Below, piece after piece: positions 59,501 through 64,000 of a stretch of 64,000 nucleotides of DNA. The stretch's first letter is position 1, and every line of letters starts with the position of its first letter. The notes under the pieces were generated by a model, which was not told the origin of the DNA, searched no databases, and saw only the letters and a program-made list of their open reading frames with translations. The position numbers and the translations under genes are program-made. Origin of the DNA: Loripinus fragilis (taxonomy: Eukaryota > Mollusca > Bivalvia > Lucinida > Lucinidae); NCBI GenBank assembly GCA_964019695.1, contig OZ026530.1:27664108-27728107 (forward strand), written 5' to 3'.

Positions 59501-62500
59501 AAACCTGTATAAAACAGCAACTCAAAAAAGTAGACAAAACAAAGGTCTTAATGGCAAATGGTAGCTTAATGAAGGTCGAAAGTATTGCGAAATGCTCCAA
59601 GGGGAGCATTCTGCAATATTTTTGACCTGCATCAAGCGATAATTGGTCTTGAAAACCAATTTTTGGTCTTTTTAAGAGTGGCAGTTTTACACAGGCTTTA
59701 CTTTACTTACACAAATGGTAGCTTAATGAAGGTTGAAAGTATTGCAGAATGCTCCCTTTGGCGCATTCTGCAATATTTTTGACCTGCATTAAGCCATAAT
59801 TGGTCTTGAAAACCAATTTATGGTCTTTTTCAGAGTGGTTGTTTTCCACAGGTTTTACTTTACTTACACAAATGTGGAGTCACACTGGTCACACTTGAGA
59901 TGAGCAGCAGTCTCGTGGATCTTCATATGTTGTGTAAGATTAGCCTTCAAGCTGTAGGCTGAGCCACACTGCTCACAGATAAATGGCATCTGTATTGAAT
60001 GAGTTCTCATGTGCTGGGCAAGGGTTTCTGAAAATATGGAAAACTAGACTGCAGTCCTTGGTACTCAATCGCTAATAGCCGCTTTTTTTCGACCTTGATT
60101 TTGGGGTCAAGGTAACACAAAATATTGCTCAGTATCCTTTACATCATGTGACATATGCACATACAAAGTTTGAAGTTGCTCTATGTTCAATGGTTTAGGA
60201 GGAGATGCATTTACAATAAAAATACATTATTTGACCTCGGCATCAAGGTCATATGATATATTGCCCAGTACCCTCTACATCATGTGACCTATGCCCTTGC
60301 AACTTTTGAAGTTCCTACACCAAACAGTGAAAAAGCAGTGCTTTCACAAGAAAGCACAATATTTGACCTTGACCTTGGGTTCAAGGTCACATGAGATGTT
60401 GCCCAGTACCCTCTACATCATGCAGGGTTAATCCTAGCCCAAAATGATGATGGGCCCTTAAATGGGCCAATGGCCCATATCCCATTTAAATATATGCAAA
60501 TTTCCAAATTTTAATGGGCCATTTGAAATTTTTATGGGCCCTTTGCAAAATTTGATGGGCCCAAGAATCCTTAATATCCACATTAGAGCATAATTGACAT
60601 GAGATTTGAATAGCTTGTACATGGGGCCCAGCCAAAAATGAAGTCCATTTAAGCAAAAAATTAATAGTTTTCTCAAAAAATGGATCGGGCCCATCCTAGG
60701 ATGAACCCTGATCATGTGACCTTTGCATCTGCAAAGTTTGATGGTGCTGTGTCCAAGGAGATGCATTTACATGAAAATACAGAATTTGACCTTAACCTTG
60801 GGGATGGGGTCAAGTCAAATAAGATGTTGCCCAGTTCCCTCTACATTATGTAACCTATGCATATGCAAAGCGTAAAATTGCTGTGTTCAATGGTTTGCAT
60901 GTTTAAGGTAATAATCTGCAAGAAAAATTTGTATATTTTTTTAAGAATCATAACTTCTCATTGTATTTGGAACTCACAAAAGAGCAAGACACATTTATCC
61001 TAGCTTAGTACTGGTTCAACCAGGGTTCATGCTACCGATCACCGTTATTGCCAAATGCTAAGAAATAGTAAATTTGGCGCAAAAATTATTAATTTGGCGA
61101 CAACTAAGCGCGAAAGAAAAATCGCAAGCGCAAATTTTTGTCTGGCGTTGGATCGTCACCTCTGGCTAAAAGTCATTGCCCGTGCCGCTTAATGGTCATC
61201 AATATATATTTTCCACAATCTTCCAATATATATACATAGAAAGTCTGATCATTATCAACCCTGTTTAATATTTTTTGCTAACACCATCATTCATGTGCAA
61301 AGTATAATATGATAAGCACACAATTGGTAAGCACACAACGGTTGATTAATCTTTTAATTTCTGAATACTTGCAAACAGGTACAAATTACAATACCCAAAC
61401 AGTAGCATTTCATCAGTGTCTGCTCTGTTTGTTAAGAAAATCAACAATCTTCAGGTACAAATATACATGATCAATTTAAAGACTGTCACCACTTTAAATT
61501 CAAAATGGACTATCCCATAGTTATTTTATCAATGTGTATAGAATAATCCACCAGAATTAAGGGGGTTAAAAACAGAAGACCTTTTTTGCGAAAAATGCCC
61601 CAAAACCTGGCTCTTTTTTGGCAAAAAATGGTCAAAATCTGGCTCTAAGTTCGAGAAAATGGCACAAAATAAATCTGATTGGTGAAATTGGTGGTGAAAG
61701 AAAAATAAATCCTAGCCCAAACGCTGGGTTCAACCCAGGAAGACTCTTCCCTGTTGAACTGAAAGATTGTTGATGGGACGTAAAGAATCAAATCAAACAA
61801 ACAAACAAAATCTCACAAAAGGGTATGCAAACTTACGCTTCTGTTCGAAGGTCTCCATGCAGATGTCACACTTGTGTGGTTGATGCTGTTTGAGATGCCA
61901 CTGCCATTCAGCCTCCCCGTTCTCACCGTAGAATGCGAGGTTACAATCAGTACACATGTAGAGCCTCTCTTGTCGTAGATCTGATGTCCCTTCCATGACC
62001 ACCTGTACTTGCTCTTGTAACTGACTCTGATTTGGAATCTAAAGCCAAATAAAAAAAATGTGTTTAGGGTAACCTCACCCTACCTAAATTTACTGGTGAA
62101 ACCTAGGATTCATTCAGGTTTTCTGGGAAAAAAACTATTATTTATATACCCGACAAAAAAAGAAACGCACCACTACGATTTTCACCATTAAGATCTCCTT
62201 TTAATACGAAAATGTTATTTGTCATGAAATATCAATTTCTGATCATATCTTAATCAAATTTGAGTGTGACTTAGATGAGTATCTGTACTTTCCTTGTATA
62301 GGCACAAAACACATCACGGCGAATGGTAAACGAGTTTTGGGAGCGTTAATTCAATGCTACTGTCTGCATGGAATTTCAAGTATGTTTTACATTTGCAAAG
62401 TATGAAAACGATATGATGTTGTTATGTGAGACAATCAATGTGTTTAATGATGCTTTTTTGTCATTCCAAAATCCATTTTCATCAGTTAGGATCGTTTAAA

Positions 62501-63508
62501 TTGATTTAAACAATGTTGAAATCTTTAAATGTTTTGTAAGGTTTACATGTATCTCCAGTGTGGAATCATTATCCAAATGGTAGTCACAATATATGGGGTA
62601 CCTAGCGTTCAATTATCGCGTATGGTGAACTTAAAGATAGAATTTGCAAAGAACAAGTGTCTGGGTACAATTTGGTCCACTGAGAAGATTCCAATTGCTT
62701 GAACTTATCCAGCAAGAGAGCATTATAAAAACGCTTATTTCCTGTGACGTTACATTTTGACCCCCACTTTGTTTATGACCAATTTTCTTTAACACAATTT
62801 CGACGCCAGATTGCAAAAGACGTGTGACGCAACATTAAATGACATACCTTTGCACTGATATACACTAAACTTGCCTATCACTTGTGTTCTTCCTGCGAGT
62901 TGAACAGTTCTAAGTGGTGCGTTTCTTTTTTTGTCGGGTATATATTTATATATTTTTCCAGAAAGAAAAAAAAATATGTGTGCCTACCCTATCTTAAAAT
63001 TTTCAAAACAGTTACCCAAAACACATTTTTTATTTGGCCTAAACAGAAATTCGTTAAAGGAAATTACTGGAATGGAACTTCAAAATGAAATTGATGATAC
63101 CAATTTTAGCTTTGAGAAAATGAACCTGCCACCCCCCTTTCTAAAGTTGAGTACTCTTAACACTGAGGAACTTGAAAAATTAGCATGATAAAAGTTGCGA
63201 CAATCAAGCCACCCAAAGCAGAATGACTTTAATTTGCACTTTAAAAAGTGAGGTACAAATGTACTTTGGGGTCTATCTGTTCAAACATTTAAGTGCATAA
63301 CTAAAATGATCATTTCTTAAAAGCCAAGCGAATGCGGATATTTATAGATTAGTCCTGTAAGAGTATACAAAAGTTATTTTAGAGTTGGCCTTACCTGCAT
63401 GTCATTTGAGAGTACACTGACAGCAGCCTGTACAAGTGCCTCAACATCTGCTCCAACAGCATTACTGCTGTGTACGACTATCTCCCCCGGTGTTGTAGCC
63501 ATACTCAT
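54468..63508 (-). CDS. C2H2 zinc-finger protein, 18 fingers (complete, 5 coding exons, 925 aa)
   Basis: Exons: 63508-63395, 62038-61837, 60027-59868, 57749-57529, 56548-54468 (2778 nt including TAA). The N-terminus MSMATTPGEIVVHSSNAVG has an in-frame TGA two codons upstream of its ATG. Eighteen C2H2 fingers run from residue 67 to about 578. Seventeen fit CX2CX12HX3-5H; the first has 15 residues between the second Cys and first His. A TGEKPYRC linker forms across the last intron. An acidic segment (about 590-650), a Gln/Asn-rich region, and five IPNIV repeats (about 792-862) follow. Probably a nuclear DNA-binding regulator. I cannot name the ortholog. It is not CTCF, which has eleven fingers. 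Confidence 0.9.
54655..54870 (-). repeat. Coding minisatellite: five IPNIV repeats
   Basis: Five in-frame units of 13-14 residues, each with the core IPNIV(T)A(N/S)Q and joined by PQ or SQ. Third-position differences show that this is not a very recent expansion. It may be a repeated docking motif; I recognise no known ligand motif in it. Confidence 0.85.
56588..56780. mobile_element. P1 palindromic MITE, copy 15
   Basis: Complete, CAGGTTTTTAGTTAAGGATG left end. It lies 40 bp upstream of the last exon of the zinc-finger gene. Confidence 0.8.
57130..57380. mobile_element. MITE with GATTTCCAACAATGTGG ends, copy 2
   Basis: GTGATTTCCAACAATGTGG left, CCACATTGTTGGAATCCCA right. Interior in opposite orientation to the copy at 22745. 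Confidence 0.78.
57379..57430 (-). pseudogene. Duplicated donor end of zinc-finger exon 4
   Basis: Copies the last roughly 25 coding bases, the donor GTAAACC and about 25 intron bases of 57505-57556, with a four-base insertion before the donor. The offset is 126 bp. Confidence 0.75.
57529..57749 (-). CDS. Zinc-finger gene, coding exon 4
   Basis: Completes finger 4 (CX2CX12HX4H across the splice) and encodes fingers 5 and 6. It ends HLIIHT plus one base at ACAG|GTAAACC. A copy of its donor end lies 126 bp downstream. Confidence 0.9.
57838..58325. mobile_element. Hairpin-ended element H5, copy 3
   Basis: Hairpin at 57862-57980 (AAGTGAAGCCCGAAGTGCTT loop region), then a diverged flank. Confidence 0.72.
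58350..58471. mobile_element. P1 palindromic MITE, copy 16, deleted
   Basis: From GTTTAGATGAGC to the core, then an internal deletion joins AACGAGAGGGTCC to TTAACTAAAGGCCTGG. Confidence 0.7.
58480..58870. other. Intron 1-4 region of the zinc-finger gene, no recognised feature
   Basis: AT-rich sequence between two P1 copies in the intron after exon 3. Confidence 0.4.
58876..59028. mobile_element. P1 palindromic MITE, copy 17, deleted core
   Basis: GAAAATTTGAGCGTAAAATTG left, TTATCTAAACCTGTG right; the second core arm is largely lost. Confidence 0.7.
59155..59400. repeat. Degenerate TGGATCC.GCTCAGG.CCTGA hairpins
   Basis: Two copies (59195-59232, and 59335-59385 inverted) of a segment with AGTGTCAAACAGTTTGGATC. 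Also loosely present at 48838, 49115 and 53660. Confidence 0.55.
59496..59702. mobile_element. Mariner-type MITE M2, copy 5
   Basis: ACAGTAAAACCTGTATAAAA left; central GAATGCTCC/GGAGCATTC hairpin. Tandemly followed by a partial copy. Confidence 0.78.
59697..59725 (-). pseudogene. Duplicated donor end of zinc-finger exon 3
   Basis: Repeats CATTTGT|GTAAGTAAAG, the exon 3 end and donor, 157 bp into the intron, fused to MITE sequence at a shared AAATG. It marks the join of a tandem duplication of the neighbouring MITE. Confidence 0.75.
59709..59862. mobile_element. Mariner-type MITE M2, copy 6 (tandem partial)
   Basis: Begins at the AAATGGTAGCTTAATG point without a left end; right end AGTAAAACCTGTGGAAAAC (inverse) touches the exon 3 donor GTAAGTA. 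Confidence 0.78.
59868..60027 (-). CDS. Zinc-finger gene, coding exon 3
   Basis: Completes finger 2 with perfect CX2CX12HX3H spacing across the junction, which supports the splice. It then encodes finger 3 and half of finger 4. The donor is TTTGT|GTAAGTA, phase 2. A mariner-type MITE starts within about seven bases of the donor. Confidence 0.9.
60095..60930. repeat. Tandem array, about four units of about 130 bp, with TCAAGGTCA
   Basis: Units carry TTTGACCTTGACCTTGGG, ATGTTGCCCAGTACCCTCTA, ATCATGTGACCTATGC and GGAGATGCATTTACA. Interrupted once by the element at 60423-60710. Confidence 0.75.
60423..60710. mobile_element. MITE with CAGGGTTAATCCTAG ends, nested
   Basis: 288 bp flanked by ATCATG (60417-60422 and 60711-60716). 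Several (A)TGGGCCC words near both ends. Removal restores the array unit. Confidence 0.85.
60980..61800 (+). mobile_element. SINE S3, copy 3, split by another element
   Basis: 5' part to TAGTACTGGTTCAAC (61020), 3' part from CCAGGAAGAC to the AAAC tail (61735-61800). The tail ends about 30 bp from zinc-finger exon 2. Confidence 0.82.
61021..61726. mobile_element. hAT-like element nested in the SINE
   Basis: 706 bp, ends CAGGGTTCATGCTA and inverse of CAGCGTTTGGGCTAGG. Perfect 8-bp duplication GGTTCAAC (61013-61020 and 61727-61734). Confidence 0.85.
61837..62038 (-). CDS. Zinc-finger gene, coding exon 2
   Basis: Encodes IPNQSQLQEQVQVVMEGTSD, the long-loop finger 1 and the first half of finger 2 (CDICMETFEQK). 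It ends in phase 1 at AAGC|GTAAGT. A SINE tail ends about 30 bp beyond the donor. Confidence 0.88.
62149..62938. mobile_element. 790-bp element with perfect 26-bp inverted ends
   Basis: Ends begin CCCGACAAAAAAAGAAACG (26 bp identical) between TATATA flanks (62143-62148 and 62939-62944). No transposase. Lies in the first coding intron of the zinc-finger gene. Confidence 0.85.
63395..63508 (-). CDS. Zinc-finger gene, coding exon 1
   Basis: 38 codons, phase 0, ending SVLSNDMQ at CAG|GTAAGG. A TTTACAG acceptor at about 63563 suggests that this exon also carries a short 5' UTR and that an untranslated exon lies upstream. Confidence 0.85.
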
Positions 63509-63599
63509 AGCTCAGCCCTAACTCTAATAGTGTTCTTGTCTAACTGTCTCTCCAACTTTATTCTGTAAAGAAATGAGACGACACACATGATTTGAACCA

Positions 63600-63815
63600 T
63601 GACATGAGATTTCCAACGATGTGGTGTATGTGACCAGCACAGGCTCAGACCAGCCTGCGCATATGCACAGTCTGATCAGAGCCTTTGCTAGTCACATGAA
63701 TAAACTATGAGTGTTAAGCTACTGACAGAACATCATTTGGAGTTTCTGGGCTTAACAGGATGCTGCACAGGCTCATCTGAGTCAAAATTTCACATTGTTG
63801 GAAATCACGTAACAC
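63600..63815. mobile_element. MITE with GATTTCCAACAATGTGG ends, copy 3
   Basis: ATGAGATTTCCAACGATGTGG left, CACATTGTTGGAAATCACG right. It starts about 40 bp upstream of the zinc-finger gene's first coding exon, in the 5' intron or promoter. Confidence 0.78.
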
Positions 63816-64000
63816 AAATCATTTTCAATTTTAGAAAATGTTTGAATCACATTTTTGCAAATACAAAATAAAGGCCCATGCTGACATATCTAGCAAAGCT
63901 AGAGGTCTAAATTTTGGTCTGAGCTTGAAAGAATGAAAACACAGGTGAGTATGTTTCTAAGCACAGAATCACTTGGCTGCTTACCAATTCAATAAGTACA

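Noticed and set aside
60458..60766. 102-codon minus-strand ORF
   Set aside because: It crosses the boundary of the nested CAGGGTTAATCCTAG element, and its protein only reflects repeated ATGGGCCC words.
54468..63508. Identification of the zinc-finger protein as CTCF
   Set aside because: Eighteen fingers instead of eleven, and the finger sequences and N-terminus do not match what I know of CTCF.

Overview
This is nuclear DNA of an animal, most likely a bivalve mollusc or other lophotrochozoan. It is AT-rich, has long introns with GT-AG junctions, and is filled with short inverted-repeat transposons, tRNA-derived SINEs, LINE copies and long tandem arrays ending in GACGGACGG runs. I recall such arrays from mollusc genomes, but I searched no database. 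Only two host genes are supported, both on the minus strand.

Gene 1 (33356 down to 6743) is a complete bifunctional coenzyme A synthase, COASY. I rebuilt it by hand from ten coding exons. Every junction is GT-AG, the phases chain without a break, and the product is 558 aa. It carries a family-specific N-terminal region, a phosphopantetheine adenylyltransferase domain and a dephospho-CoA kinase domain, so it performs the last two steps of CoA synthesis. Gene 2 (63508 down to 54468) is a five-exon C2H2 zinc-finger protein of 925 aa with 18 fingers, an acidic and glutamine-rich tail, and a five-copy IPNIV repeat. Two of its fingers are completed exactly across splice junctions. Both genes show an acceptor just upstream of their first coding exon, so each has at least one untranslated 5' exon that I could not place.

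Layout: 1-6.7 kb is intergenic and holds nested foldback elements, a LINE tail and MITEs. 6.7-33.4 kb is COASY, whose introns hold a nearly intact LINE in antisense (14.4-18.5 kb), a deleted RTE-type LINE and a 2.1-kb composite element. 33.4-54.4 kb is intergenic, with three large tandem arrays, SINEs and LINE relics. 54.4-63.5 kb is the zinc-finger gene, with further nested elements in its introns.

Three patterns stand out. (1) Five short local duplications each copy the edge of a coding exon: three splice donors or acceptors, one exon start and one C-terminus. Three of them adjoin a MITE. (2) Several sequence-unrelated foldback families share one design: inverted ends, 6-8 bp target duplications, and subterminal arrays of a family-specific short word. 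(3) Several unrelated tandem arrays share AGGTCA-type half-sites and a common end made of a GACGG or GACAG run followed by a hairpin. Several nested insertions can be resolved to the base from target-site duplications and intact sister copies.
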